A stretch of DNA of 64,000 nt from Rhodocollybia butyracea (Eukaryota > Basidiomycota > Agaricomycetes > Agaricales > Omphalotaceae), in assembly GCA_015501585.1 (NCBI GenBank), contig JADNRY010000098.1, positions 144,618 through 208,617 on the forward strand. Reading direction: 5' to 3'. The notes below the pieces were generated by a model. It was given only the letters and a program-made list of their open reading frames with translations. It was not told the DNA's origin and made no database searches. This document shows, piece after piece, positions 1-12,100 of the stretch (its first letter is position 1; each line of letters starts with the position of its first letter). The position numbers and the translations under genes are program-made.

Positions 1-720
1 TACTTAGTACTCGAGATTAGAAAGAATTTATTTCGGAGCATAGTCGAAGACTCGAAGAGTTGACTCACGCCGGGTCCGGAGATTTCCCGGATGCTAGTCC
101 AGTCCATCTTCGTGGTCAGTGAAACGCGAGGATTCCGAGCTTGTAACAGAATAATACGACCCTCCCACCCCAACATTGGCCAAATTTGTATGTCCTGATG
201 TTTGTGTATTTTTGAAACTGATTGTATAAGTAGGGGACTAACCAACACCTTGGCGGGCGATGAGCCTGAGGTGAATTGTAAGGAAGCTTTGAGCTTCGCC
301 TTCAACCTTCTTAGTTAGGTAGCAGGGATGCCATGGCTCCGCCGTGTCACGGTGGGCTTACTTAAAAGCACCATAAGTTCATCGATCGTTCTCTACGGCG
401 AAGTAGGGGCTAACCAGCATTTTGGGGGCATATATCACATGTAAACAGAAAATGTTGAGGGATCGTTAATGATATCTCAAGTGCCTGCGGCAGTATGTAG
501 CCTGGAATTATTTGTCCATCGAAATCCCTGCCGCCTGAGGTTGTGTAAAATCATTCATATCTTCCCGTATAGTCAGTTGTAGTAAACTGTAGGATCGCAC
601 TGCAAGATTTAGGATCAGCTTCGCCGTTGACCTCTTTGGGATCACTTAGTAGTTGCTTCATCACTTGGATCAGAATCTCCTCTCATATTTCTGAGTTCTG
701 GGCAGTGGGTCTAATTAAAA
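1..720 (-). promoter_or_regulatory. upstream region of a gene lying left of the window (duplicated flank)
   Basis: No open gene is visible. The stretch is clearly similar to 9480-10160, which is the upstream region of ARD-like copy B, so it is probably the promoter region of another minus-strand ARD-like copy left of position 1. It carries two versions of the conserved palindromic block, at 238-257 (slightly decayed) and 410-428. The inference rests on the paralogous alignment only, because the gene itself is outside the window. Confidence 0.5.
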
Positions 721-789
721 AGACGTAAAGAGAACTCATACGGTTTGAATAGTACATTCGATGATTCAGCTGATGAAGCATTCAGATAT

Positions 790-1599
790 TTAGGTCTGCC
801 CGAGGACCTGAGAGAGATAAGCTTGACGAGCTGGATGGTTATCAATCTCTTTTTTCACAAGCAATCCGGGGTTGGATATTGTTTCCTATCCAACTCGGTG
901 GGTATATTTACTTGTTAATATCAGAATAACTCACTTTGAAGAATGCAATTCCTGTTGCATCCCTGTTCTGCTCGTTGAAAGTAACACGGTACTTTGCTCC
1001 TGTTGGTACACAAAAGAGCGTCCCGGCACCAACGTGAATGCGAACCCAACCGGCAGCAATGATGTCTATGAGGGTACAGTTCCGGCAGATCATAAATTGG
1101 GTGCAGATTGTGCTCACCCTCAACATCTAGATAAGGGCTTCCGCTCGTTACAGCAGCAACCACTCCGTTCGTTACGCATATATTGCTACGGATCGACTCG
1201 AGTTAATATACAGAGGTGACTATTAATATTTGATTTCCTTACCTATTCTCTGAGGCTACTTCAGCCGCTTTCATTAGTAAGGTAGCCATCTACAATTCGA
1301 AGTGAGCGATCTTCAATTCAATCCTCTGGGAGAGGATACGTTATGATCACCTCTGGAGCCATTGCCGCGGCATTTTTTTCAAGTTCCAAGTTAAATGGGA
1401 TGATACAACCCTCTTGCGTGACGGGATATCCTAATTTCTGTGCCAATTTTTGACCGGCCTGTTCGATTTCATCGTGGCTACCACCAACAGAAAACATCTT
1501 CCATCCAAGGGCATTGAGTTCCTCGACACTGACCGGATGAGATGTATCGATCTCAGAAGCAGGATCAGCGGGAAGATAATACGCACGAATGGAGGCCAT
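790..1599 (-). CDS. ARD-like cupin protein, copy A (metal ligands absent)
   Basis: Five exons (1599-1351, 1289-1243, 1185-1118, 1065-935, 885-790) join in frame to 196 residues. The N-terminus (MASIRAYYLPAD, then SVEELNALGW) and the C-terminal half (WVRIHVGAGTLFCVPTG, then FNEQNRDATGIAFFK, then HPARQAYL) follow the order of acireductone dioxygenase, the cupin enzyme of the methionine salvage pathway. The His-x-His...Glu segment that binds Fe or Ni in that enzyme is missing, and the later YHR position reads KYR, so dioxygenase activity is unlikely. All introns are GT-AG. It is the best preserved copy of the left array, and five related copies in the window share its exon structure. Assignment to the ARD family is by pattern only. 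Another cupin subgroup is possible. Confidence 0.62.
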
Positions 1600-1627
1600 C
1601 TTTGGTTACTGTGACAGTGGGAAGGCG

Positions 1628-1639
1628 ACTTTATAAAGT
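1628..1639 (-). promoter_or_regulatory. TATA-like box of ARD-like copy A
   Basis: The motif ACTTTATAAAGT lies about 30-40 bp before the ATG. Copies D, E and F have CTTTATAAG at a similar distance, followed by the same TCGCCT stretch, so the position is conserved between the two arrays. Confidence 0.5.
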
Positions 1640-2640
1640 CTCAGCCAGAAAAAAAAGATTTCCGTTCATCTAGAAGGAAGAATTTGGTTGGTAGATGTTA
1701 GGGCTGGAGGATCTACAACAATGAATGATCTGGAAGCCCGGAATCATCTCTGTGTACTATGGTCCTGGAGAAGATGGACTAATATCCGAGCAGTTGGCGT
1801 AAGTCAATTTGTATTATGCCACAAGCTTTCGGTATAAGATCTGTATACTACTCGAATCCTTGCGTCTCATAAAACTGTTCTGGAAAGTTGAAACACGTAG
1901 TCAAATCTTCGATTCGTGAAAGGTGTAGTATGGGTGCGTTTCACCCAGAGAGGGCCCATCTTAATCTTTCAGGTACATAAGCTGTTGTACTGACCTCCGC
2001 CTTCTCGGTATTTTAGTCAAGATTTTAGTGCATCCGAACCGGAAATATAGAGCTGACGGGCCTTCACGATCCATTCATGACTGTCACCAAACGATTGGTG
2101 AAAGTTTGGAAGATGGGGCATTTGAACATTATGAGGATTGTATGTGAAGAAGTAGGGGACTAACCAGCATTTTGGTGGCTGCTTCGATATTACAGTCATG
2201 CAGATGGGCTCAATATACTTATCATATGCAAACAGAAGATGACCAGGAACTGTTAATGATATCGATGAACTCAAGTGCCTCCGGCAGTATGTAGGCTGGA
2301 ATTACTTGTCCATCGGGATCCCTGCCCCTAAGAAGTTTGCATTCCGTCACAAAATTGTTCGTGTCTTTCCTTCATAGCAGATATTGACTCTCATATATTG
2401 TAGAAAGGGTCAGATCTGAGATCTCTTGGCCCGCAATCTCCTATCAAATTTCTGAGTTCTGTTGTCGAGAGCGTGCACAAGTCCATAGTAATTATAACTT
2501 GTTGGTGAGGGAACATCAACTGTCCGAGCCAGCTTCACGCGGTTTGATGCTTTTATGAGACCCTACGTGCGCTATACCGCAAAGAAGTTAAGAGAGGACT
2601 GTGTTTATGGCTACTAATGCTGCCCAAAAGTAGTTGCAGT
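1640..2640. other. intergenic, upstream of copy A; duplicated at 11040-12000
   Basis: No credible gene is seen. The region aligns with the segment upstream of copy C. It includes the palindromic block at 2160-2178 followed by a conserved GGCTGCTTC(G/T)A stretch. Confidence 0.55.
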
Positions 2641-3288
2641 ACGGAGCGTTTGTGAAGGTGGAGGCAGAAGAAGCAAACTACTCATGCTACTTTGAACATG
2701 AAGAGCGGCCAATACCAGAGAGAGTTATTGGTGTTGAATGGGGAAGAAGGTTGTGGCGACATCGCAAAGGTAGATGACTGGGATACTGCATCGCGTCGCC
2801 ACAGCAATTTCAAAACGTACGCCTATGGGAAACAACAGTTTGGTTGTCGGGTATGTTAGTTGACTCGGATACCTTTTTTAAAAAAGTTCCGTACTACAGG
2901 ATTAACCCAGGATTTCAAGCTTCTTCCTGGTGAAATGGACATCCCCTGCGAATGTGACTGGGGAACAACGCCGGTATCCACCCTTGCCGCTTGAACACTG
3001 TTTTTTTGTCAAGAAGTATTTCAGTATGCATACGTAGAAAATAAACACTAATTCATTCATCGTTTGATTGACTAACTGTTTCCTCCTGATATTATAAGCA
3101 GTAACCCATCAAATCCGCATCCAAATTGCCATTATTCCAACTTCCAATGCCATCGCCAATTACAAACTCACATTTTATCAAGCCTCTCTCCTTCGGATCC
3201 TCACTGACTCTCCACGAACGCATATTCATATCCGCACGAACAAGGAATCACCCCACGAACACAAATGCGAGTCCTAAGGCTACCAATT
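2641..3288. other. intergenic, 3' side of the Crinkler-like gene
   Basis: No gene is recognised. The part from about 3035 to 3310 is repeated, diverged, at about 5745-5995 on the far side of the Crinkler-like gene. It is therefore a partial duplication of that gene's 3' end and flank. Confidence 0.4.
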
Positions 3289-5565
3289 TCAAGGTTGAAT
3301 ATTACCACTAGCACGCCAGGACGCACCCCCCACTGGTTTCTCTCTACCCTTTGTTATCACATTCTCTTCAACCGTGGCATCCCTTGCCTTGGTCGAGCAG
3401 TCAAGTTGCAATCGAGCAGAACGAAGTTCCATTTTCTTGAGATCTGGCAGTGGAATACCCAAATAGAACACCCTTCCCTTTGTTTCCTGAGTAATTGGGG
3501 GCTCAAAATACTCGGCAGGTATTTTCCACTGTTGAGAGTTTCGGCTGCCCCAAGAAACAACTCGAAGTTCCGGTGCAATGAGGAGGTACATAACCTCAAC
3601 ATCTTTTCCAAACTGAACACTAGCAGCGGTTTTCAGCTCATCGACGATACCAATGTCAGCCAGCTTGGTCCCCCCATCACCGTCTTTGCCAGAATAGATA
3701 TGGACAAAGACTGCAATAATATAATTGTCCAGTTCCCAAAAAAAGAAGGAGGGGTTGTTCAGGTGTTTGGGGACATAATAGACATCATGGTGAAGCTGAG
3801 TATGATCAGGGAGTGAACTGTAGTACAGCAATGATCTCTTCCTCCGAGGAAACTCTTCATACTTAGAGTAAGCGATATCGGTGGTTTGAAAGGTGTAGAT
3901 AGTACTTCCTTTTCCTTTTCCTTTTTTACTTGCTTCTTCAAGGGATCTAGGAGTCATCGTCATCGGCTGCATCTGCACCAAGCCCTTTTCCCCATCTGCG
4001 AGGACTTTATGAACATATGGCTCGTAGAGAATGGCTCCAAAAGGGTGGGATTCACTGCAAGAAAGTGAACGAAAGAGTTCAGCTCTTTCTGCCTCCTCCA
4101 GGTTCTGCTCAATTTCCAGCATTGCCCTTTCGATTTCTTTGGATTTCCAAACAACACTGAAACTGTCGGAACCTCCCCAGATGCTCCATACCCGTCGCTT
4201 TTTCAATTTGAGCGCGCAAATGCGATGAGACAACCGAGTTGCCCCATTGCTTCGCTCACTCTCCATCATCAAAGGTTGTCTAGTTCCGAGGTAGATTTGG
4301 AGAAAATTTATCGCCAACGGCCACTTATTGGAGTCGTGATCTTTATGGCTTTTGTTGAGTTGCGCGGGTGACTGGAGGTAAAAGTAGATATCTCGCGCCG
4401 CCTTGCCGTAACGAAATATCGCTTCGCCTATGAGGAGCTCTGTCGCCCTGCTAATTATCTCATCATCTGTCATTTGAGCCCAACCTGCTCTTGGGAGGTC
4501 TTCCTTCAAGACGGCTCTGTGCTCTTTCGGAAGGGACCCATAATCACAGGGCACTTTTCTGGCCCAAGAGAGGATACGATGATTAAGTAGTCGTTGTGCT
4601 GCCTGCAAGTCCCAACTGAGAAGAAACAGATGCTTGAGCAAACAATCCCACTATACCAATAAACAATGCTTACCCCTGAATAAGTGATTTACGTGTCCAA
4701 AGTGGAAGCCCAACCGTAATTTGTGGCCTCTTCTCCTCTACCCATTGCTCATAGCGCGTTGGGTTATGCGAGGACGAATAGACAATAAACGCATTGGCTA
4801 GGGCAGCCTCAAGCAAGCCTCGAGGTTCCTCTTCTTCCAGATCTACTAGGACCCATACACGAGGTTTGCACGTAAGATCAAATTCCCCGTGCCTTGGTTT
4901 GGGAAGGTCCTCTTGGAGGTAAAAATTTGTGGGGTCTTTGGGCTTGTAGATTTTACCATTATAGAACAAGATCAGATCGCTGGTGTAAAGAAAGACAGGA
5001 GTGGAGCAAAGCTTTGTATGGGAGTCTTCCTCATCCTTGAGGCTCAAGAGTACGAAAAGCACGTAGCTAACGAACACGCTCTTTCCTGTGGAAAATGGAT
5101 AAATAGATTGAAAAGTATCGGATTTGAGCACATACCAATGCCTGGCTGACCCTTAATGAGTAATCCTTTGTTATGGACTTCCCGATAGATCCTTGCGATG
5201 CGCTTGACGATTTCAGGGTACTGGGGCAAGATCAAGATTTCACCGTTGGTGTCATTCAGCATAGGAAGAACAGAGTCCTTGCATGCGCTTGCTACAACTC
5301 GTAACGGTGCTGGTAGATTCGGGAACTCTAGGGGGTGGTGGGGCAATGCAGTTATGTGGGTGATTAGGGTGTACCACTCGTCGTCCGAAGAGAGTTCCGT
5401 CCATCTGTCGGAATGTGTCCAGTAATAGTCTTTTAAATGAGACATCGAGAGGTTCGGTACTTGAGAAGAAGTTGCAACAGTGATGGTGATGAATGTAGAT
5501 GAGAAAGGAGGAAATTTGCGTATTGTGCAATTTGTGCCCAGCACGCGGACGGATTTTAGGGTCAA
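3289..5565 (-). CDS. Crinkler/RHS-type P-loop NTPase
   Basis: Three exons (5565-5136, 5085-4674, 4615-3289) join in frame to 722 residues across GT-AG introns of 50 and 58 nt. The first intron falls inside the Walker A motif GQPGIGKS (about residues 138-145), which only becomes complete after splicing. A Walker B-like PRVWVLVDLEEE follows, then a long C-terminal region with the charged, helical look of the family. Fungal members of the Crinkler/RHS superfamily pair this NTPase with a nuclease-like region and are thought to derive from transposon-associated proteins. I do not see a defined catalytic nuclease motif here. The start is uncertain: the ATG used opens the frame, and a later in-frame Met (MSHLKDYYW) is an alternative. 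The family is commonly multi-copy in agarics. Confidence 0.68.
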
Positions 5566-6000
5566 AAAAGGAAGGTATGATGCATCAGCGTCTAATTGTA
5601 TTCGCTCTTACTTTAAACCAAAGGACTCCGCAACCTTTCCGTATATCAGGAATACGCGGTTTCGTACAGAAGCACCCATGTCCACCAATATCGACTTTTC
5701 AGCTTGGGCAATGAGCATGGTTTCTTTGTGGAGAAGCACTGCAGTAAGTAGTACGCAAATACTAATTCATTCGTTGTTTAGCTGCCTAACTGTTTTATAA
5801 GTAGGAAGTCTATAAAGTAGCAACGCTTCAAATCCAAATCGCCATACGACTTCCAAGGACAACCACAAACTCATCAACCTCTCCATCCCCTTCGAATCTT
5901 CGCTAAAGCGCTGACGTTCCGCAACCGCGTTTTCATATCCACATTAAGAAGGTACCTATGAACATTCACAACGAAATCAACCTTGAATATTACTGACATC
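5566..6000. repeat. diverged copy of the Crinkler gene 3' flank
   Basis: From about 5745 to 5995 the sequence repeats the 3035-3310 region in the same order and strand, including the stretch ending in CAACCTTGAATATTAC. No open frame survives. It looks like the truncated 3' end of a second Crinkler-type copy. Confidence 0.4.
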
Positions 6001-6119
6001 GTTTCAGGAGCGCAAATCTGATTGTTTCCGAGGGCGTGTAGACAATTGCAAGTCTTCACAGTCTTCAAACTTCAAGCTTCTAGTTTTCCGGTTCCTGATG
6101 TGTCTTGTTCTTGTTCTTC

Positions 6120-6905
6120 GTCTTGGCCAACTTCTATTCATCTGCTTCGATATTACAGATGGGCTCGACATACCATACATATGTCGCACATAGAGTTACG
6201 CTTTCTGTTGGTACGAGTAGGGTGCCATTAGAACAATCAAAGCGCGTTCCAATATCGGGAATAAGAGCTCTCCTATTCGCCGATTTCAAGATACGCATCA
6301 CGAAAGGGCTAGTAAAAAGAAATTTTCAGTCGAAAGAAACCTCGTAAAACGGGTCGCCAACTGATACAAACGCGTGAAAAAAAGACGTTAACGAAAATGA
6401 AACCAGGCGTGAATAGAACTCACTTCTCCTCAGAAACTCAACAACGTGCATATCCAACAGCGACGATTCTTCCTTTTCTACCGCGAAGTTACCCCGTTTT
6501 GCTCCAACCCAAGGATCCCGTTCAAATTCTCGTTCTCTGAAACTTATTTCATCAGCTCCTGCACGTGCATGAACCTTCAGCGCTTCAGCTTCAACTTTCG
6601 CGATTTTGGGTCTCTCTGGCCATGATCTTTGTTCGGGCCCATACCAGTACTAGGGTTCAACGTTCAGTCGGCGTTTTGACGAAGACGACTCGGAGGGGGA
6701 ACCTAGCACTGTCGAGAAAAAACTAGAACCAGAACTTGGAGCCGCCAGAAGGAGTAGACTTGGAGATGACATTGTCTTCGATATCAAGTTCAACATCAGA
6801 ACTAGAAGAAGGCAAGAGCATGGGTTCAATAAGATTATCAACGTATAACCGTTCGAACCAAATAGGCGCCCAATGATTAGTGAGTTTAGCGCCCATAACT
6901 TCTTT
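6120..6905 (-). pseudogene. decayed copy of the Ser-rich gene at 12.55-13.16 kb
   Basis: Two thirds of the intact copy can be followed: VDNLIEPMLLPSSSSD, a Ser-rich stretch, then the basic segment, the block before the intron ending in VEFLRR, and the short exon IGDPFYEVSFD. Relative to the other copy a four-base deletion near 6735 shifts the frame, and a TAG interrupts the frame near 6650. Below the intron an exon-like segment reads LIPDIGTRFDCSNG to a stop at about 6129. The splice signals and small exons are still recognisable, so inactivation is recent or the gene was copied after splicing signals had been fixed. The product is not recognised. Confidence 0.5.
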
Positions 6906-7011
6906 TATATACACTGTCGAAATCGTCTTAATCTGTTGTGACTACTCTTGGCCATGGCCAACAAAACAGTCGACTTTTCTTCATACCGAAGGCGGAATAT
7001 CGTGGCGTTAG

Positions 7012-7963
7012 CATGCCCTGTGCCTTGGATACCGCGGTTTTTGAATTCATGAAATCATTGCAACAGAAATCGAAAGAGAGAGAGGCCGACGGAGTCGCCA
7101 GGGACTCGAAGCAGTGAGTTTTCTATGCTGTCTATTTGGTCTAAAATATCAACTCAAAACTATCTCAGGGTTCGTGAATTAGCTCAGACGTCCTATTTCT
7201 CAGCAAACACTATGCGCATTCACCAGGCTACGCAACCACTCCACGGACATTCTTACTCTCACTCATGTTCACCGCACCTCTGCACGCGCTTTTCGTCGTT
7301 CGCTGGGGCTCAGAAGGCGCTGCTGCCCTCTCACTCCCTACAAAATAATTTTTCCACAGTTAGGGTTGCAACGTTGAGTACTGAGTGTCGAATTCTCCTT
7401 ATACAGCTCATTCGTCCGTAGCCCGAACTGGCACCAGCGCCGACGATATAAGATCCGTACGAAGAGCTAGTGATTTCTGGGCTGGTGGAAGAAGTAATAC
7501 ACCTTCCTCGAGCGCCTTACTGCTCAAGACAATACCTAGCTTGGCCACCCTTTCGCGAATTCAGAACATCGGTTACGTTCCCGTTCGCGTGGCCTGAGTC
7601 CTGTTACATCCGGACTCTGAGGCATGATTCTGATTCTCAGCAGACTGAAGTTTCTTTCGAAGGGGAAGGAGACATAGACGATGGAGTTGTGGATCAAGTC
7701 GGAGCGCAAGGCGCATTTATCTATGCGTTGAGTAGGAGGCTCGTTCCAGGTGCTCTCTTCGCCCCTTCGTCTCGCGGTGAAGATGGCAGGAAAGTGGAGG
7801 TTGGATGAATGTCTCCGGTGAGTCTGTTGCATCATCCCTGCTTGCATATAGCTGATTATTTTGACGTAGATTCACTACCAAACTCGCAGGCCGTAAAGCT
7901 CGAAGACGGAATTGGCCGGGATCGGCAGATGAGATGGCGAGAACTGGGTGGTTTCGTGGGTAG
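7012..7963 (+). pseudogene. unrecognised spliced gene, frame broken near its 3' end
   Basis: A coding-like path starts at MPCALDTAVFEFMKS and continues across a plausible intron (about 7117-7168) into VRELAQTSYFSANTMRIHQ. Further on comes an acidic segment, EGEGDIDDGVVDQVGAQG, then LSRRLVPGALFAPSSRGEDG. The last two exons (KWRLDECLR, then FTTKLAGRKARRR to GWFRG and a stop) are joined by a good GT-AG intron, but they lie in a different frame from the acidic segment. The break is near 7795. I cannot name the family. It may be a real gene with one more intron than I can see, or a pseudogene. Confidence 0.35.
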
Positions 7964-8574
7964 ATTTTTGCAATGCTAGAACACCAAGTGCATACATAGG
8001 TTCGAGTGGAGCACACCAGAGTCTGCCAACCTCACTTCCGCTCATTCATTAGACACAGTCAGCGTTTGAGCTAATACTTATGGCTTTCTGGTGGGATGGT
8101 AATGCATTTGGCTTCAATCTTTAACTAACGAATATGTGCTAATTATGCACGATTTGCTTTACAGGCTTTTGAGAGGTTGATCAAGGTATTTGGGAGCGAT
8201 AGGGTCCGGGGTCAAGTGGAGCCCGTCGTAAATCCGTCAGGCCTGGGTTTTAGAGATCCTGTCAGTGGTTGGGATTGTTGATTCTGCCTACGAAGGTGAA
8301 CCATCTATGGAGTCGGGGCAGTATACACTATGCTCTTCGTTTTAGTTTTGAGGTATTCGAGTCGAATATATGCGAAGTTGGGGCAGTCCATCATGCTAGT
8401 TTTTAAGTTCTCGAGTGGAAAAGTATTTGCAGATGGAGTTGTGCCAGTAGGTTTTCAGTGTCAAGACAAGAAAAAAACATGTTATAATTTTTAGAAAGTT
8501 TTGGTGAAGAAATACCGTACGAGAACTCGTACTGTAATAGTACATTCAATTCGAATTATGAAGTATAAGGGTAT
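7964..8574. other. intergenic, nothing recognised
   Basis: No gene, inverted repeat or recognisable mobile element is apparent between the unrecognised gene and ARD-like copy B. Confidence 0.4.
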
Positions 8575-9371
8575 TTAGGTCTGCCCAAGGACTTCATTGA
8601 GATAAGCGCGACGAGCCGGGTGATTATCAATGTCCTTCTTCACAAGCAATCCTTGGTTGAATATAGTTTCCTAGTATCCAATCAAGTTAGTAACTGTATC
8701 TAGTAGTTGTGGATCTCAGTAATAAGCTCACTTTGAAGAACACAATTCCTGCTCCCCCTCTGTTCTGCTCGGTGAGAGGAACACGGTACTTCGCTCCTGC
8801 TGGTACACAATAGAGTGTCCCGGCGCCAAAATGGATGCGAACCCAACCGGCAGCAGTAACGTCTATGAGGGTACAGTACGTTGGGTGTAGATTGTACTCA
8901 CCCTCAACATCCAAATAGAGGCTTCCGCTTGTTACAACAACGACCGCTGCATTCGCTATGCATATATCGCTACGGATCGAGTCAATAATAATATACGGAG
9001 GGCATCCGAGTCAATATATTTGTTTTCCGGACCTCAGATTCTCCGCCGCTTTCGTCAGTAAGGTAGCCATCTAGAATTGAAGTGAGCTGATCATCGAATT
9101 TGCTCTCGGAGAGGATCTATATTGTGATCACCTCCGGGGCTGTATTTTTCTCAACGTCGAAGTTGAATGGAACGATACAACCATCCTGGGTAATGGGAAA
9201 TCCTAATTCCTGGGCAATTTTTTGACCAGCCTGTTCAATTTCATCGCGGCCACCAGCCACAGATGATATCTTCCACCCAAGGGCATTGATTTGTTGGACA
9301 CTGACTGGATGAGATGCATCGATGTCAGAGGCAGAATCGGTGGGAAGATAGTATGCACGAATGGGGGCCAT
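8575..9371 (-). CDS. ARD-like cupin protein, copy B
   Basis: Five exons (9371-9132, 9070-9033, 8969-8902, 8862-8732, 8670-8575) give 190 residues in frame. The second exon is nine bases shorter than in copy A, and its donor reads GTCCGG, a weak but legal GT donor. The cupin signature TAAGWVRIHFGAGTLYCVPAG is kept, and the C-terminus ends HPARRAYLNEVLGQT. As in the other copies, no histidine pair or later histidine is available for metal binding. Copy B lies on the same strand as A and C. Its upstream region resembles positions 1-720 rather than the region upstream of A, so the duplication unit straddles gene boundaries. Confidence 0.62.
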
Positions 9372-9682
9372 CTTTGGTTGCTGTAACAGTGGGTTGAGGC
9401 CAACTTTTAAATAAAAGTGTCAGCCAGAAGCAAGTAAACTTTTCGGTCTGAGATCGTACTACGTAGTACTCCACACTACGTTCATCTAGGAGGAAGAAGT
9501 TTCTTTTGGAGCATAGTCCACGGCAGATCCAGAGATTTCCCCGTTGCCAGCCCATCTTCATAGCGGAAAGCGAGGATTGCGAGCTCGTAACAGAAATAAT
9601 ACGACCCTCCCACCCCAACATTGGCTAACTTTGTATATTTTGATGCTTGCGTATTTTTGAAACTGGTCGTACAAGTACGGGA

Positions 9683-9702
9683 CTAACCAACACTTTGGTG
9701 GG
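9683..9702. promoter_or_regulatory. palindromic upstream block (copy B, proximal)
   Basis: CTAACCAACACTTTGGTGGG contains CCAA-CACT-TTGG and lies 312 bp before the ATG of copy B. The same 20 bases occur at 51498 before copy E in the opposite array. Variants lie at 238, 410, 2160, 9850, 11593, 48748 and 58460. Confidence 0.5.
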
Positions 9703-9849
9703 CGATGAGGAACATTGTAAGGAAACTTCGAGTTTCGCCTTCAACCTTCTCAGTTAGGTGGCAAAGATGACATGGCTCCACTGTATCACGGTGGGTTTAC
9801 TTAAAACCTTAAGTTCATCGATATCATTCTCTGCAACGATGTAGGGACT

Positions 9850-9868
9850 CTAACCAGCATTTTGGTGG
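9850..9868. promoter_or_regulatory. palindromic upstream block (copy B, distal)
   Basis: CTAACCAGCATTTTGGTGG is a second, slightly different version, 167 bp further upstream of the first. It has the same variant core as the block at 2160, which belongs to copy A. Confidence 0.45.
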
Positions 9869-10234
9869 CCTGTATCACATGCAAATAGAAAACGTTGAGC
9901 GACCGGTAGCGATATCGATGGACTCAAGTGCCTACGGCAGTATGTAACTTGTAATTATTTGTTCATCGAGATCCCTGCCGCCTGAGTCTGCATAAAATCG
10001 TTCATATCTGTCCCGCGTAGTAGTCGTAAACCGTAGGATCGCACTGCAAGACTTTAATAATAGGATCAGTCTCGCCGTTGACCTTTTTGGGATCACTCTG
10101 TAGTTGCTTCATCACTTGGATCAGAATCTCCTATCAATTTTCTGAATTCTGACCAGTGGATGTGAGTAGAAATACTGAAAAAGAACTCGTACGGTAATAG
10201 TACATTCAATTTGGTTTATAAAGCACTCAGGTAT

Positions 10235-11026
10235 CTAAGTCTGCCCGACCTCCTTGAGATAAGCTTGACGAGCCGGATGGCTATCGATCTCTTTGTTCAC
10301 AAGTAATCCGTGGTTGGATATTGTTTCCTATGCGACTCAGTAGGCGTATTTACTGGTTAATCTCAGAAATACCAAGCTCACCTTGAATAACGCAATTCCC
10401 TTTGCCCCTTTATTCTGCTCGTTGAAAGAAACGCGGTACTTTGCTCCTGATGGCGTAGAAAGGAGCGTCCCACCACTAAGATGGATGCGAACCCAACCAG
10501 GAGCAGTAACGTCTATGAGGGTACAGTGAAGGCAGACCATACCTCAGGCGCAGATTGTGCTCACCCTCAACATCTATACATGGGCTTCCGCTCGTTACCG
10601 CAGCTACCACTCCATTCGCTAGACATATAGTGCTATGGATCGAGTTAATATACCGACTCGGCGAGCCTCAATATATTTGTATTCCTAACTTATTCTCTGC
10701 TGCCGCCGCTTTCATCAGCAAGGCAGCCATCTAGATTTGTGAGTGAGTGATCTTCAATAAGTTGCCGTCGGAAAGTTATAATCACCTCTGGAGCCATTGT
10801 CGCTGCGTTTTTTTTCAATGTCCAAGTCGAAGCGAATGATACAACCCTCCTGTGTAATGGGAAATCCTAATTCCTGTGCGAATTTTTGACCAGCCTGTTC
10901 AATCTCATCATGGCCACCAGCAACAGATAGTATCTTCCATCCAAGGGCATCGAGTTGTTCGATGCTGACTGCTGCAATGGCAGAAGCAGAATCGGCGGGA
11001 AGAAAATACGCTCGAATGGGGGCCAT
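10235..11026 (-). pseudogene. ARD-like cupin gene, copy C, frameshifted
   Basis: All five exons are recognisable (about 11026-10786, 10730-10690, 10632-10565, 10512-10382, 10327-10235) with intact splice sites and an intact stop. Exon 1 has eight A residues in the run near 10808 where copy A has seven. This throws the rest of the protein out of frame before the first intron. With one A removed the family pattern is restored. The lesion is in a homopolymer, so a sequencing error cannot be excluded from the sequence alone. Apart from this the copy is as well kept as A and B. Confidence 0.6.
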
Positions 11027-11039
11027 CTTTGCTTACTGT

Positions 11040-12100
11040 AGCGGTGGAAGGCGAATTTTAAAGTGTCAGCCAAAAGCAAATGAATTCGGTCTGGGATTGT
11101 ATCCCCGTTCACCTATAAGGAAGAATTAATTTTGTGGCATAATCCAAGAGTGGAACCCAGAAATTGCTCGTCCTAGTTCTTCATACTGCGTGACAAGGGG
11201 GGATTTTGGCTTACTGATCCTCCCGCCCCAACATCGGCCAGATTTGTATATAAGATCTATGTAGTCGAATACCTGTGGATTAGAAAACTATTCTTGTGGG
11301 AACAGGCAGTCAATTTTTATTCATGGAAGGCATAGTCATGGGTGCGTTTCACCTGTAAGCCAGCTTCTCGGGTGCATAAGCTGCTGTATTAGCCTTCTCC
11401 CCCTCAGAATCTCTGTGCACCCGAGTCAGAAATGTACTAGCACTATCGATGATGTTCATCCAGGAGAACGATCGAACACTAAGGCGGACGGGCCTTCACG
11501 ATCTACTCATGATTGTCACAAAGCAATTGGTGAAAGTTTGGAACTCGGAGCACTTGGACATTATTAGGATTCGCACGTGAAGAAGTAGAGGACTAAACAG
11601 CAATTTGGTACTTCGATATTACAGTCGTGCAGATGGGCTCGATATATCATATGTAACAGAAAATATTGAGGGACTGTAACGATATCGATCTGCCTGCGGC
11701 TGTATGTAGCCTGGAACTATTAGCCATCCAGATCCCTGAAGGTTGTATTACTTCATAAAATCGTTCATAACAGGCTTTGAGTCTCGTAAACCGTACGACT
11801 TCACTGGAAGACTCAAGATAATAGAATCAGCTTTGCATTTACCTTCTTAAGATCTAGCTGCTTCATCCCTGACTCACAACCTCCTACCAAGTTCCAAGTT
11901 CTGAGCGAAGGGTTTTTGTCGAGTGTGCGCAAGTCCATAGTAACTGTAATTACTTGGGGAAGCGGTACATCAAACTGTCAAGACCAGATTTTTTGGACTG
12001 GGAATGTTCCTATAAAATTGCTTTTATATGCTGTGAGTCGCTACGAGTCATGCAAGGGCACGGGACATAGCTTAACTCGAACTTGGCGATGCTAGTGATG
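11040..12100. other. upstream region of copy C; duplicated at 1600-2640
   Basis: No gene is visible. The stretch mirrors 1600-2640, with a decayed palindromic block at 11593-11610. The segment CATCCAGGAGAACGATCG near 11459 also has counterparts near 48301 and 51110 in the right array, which supports a common origin of both arrays. Confidence 0.5.

Noticed and set aside
1318..1599. short single-exon proteins (the first exons of the ARD-like genes read on to a stop)
   Set aside because: A GT-AG intron beginning at the conserved CCAGAG|GT joins them to the next exon in six copies. The read-through ends differ in every copy.
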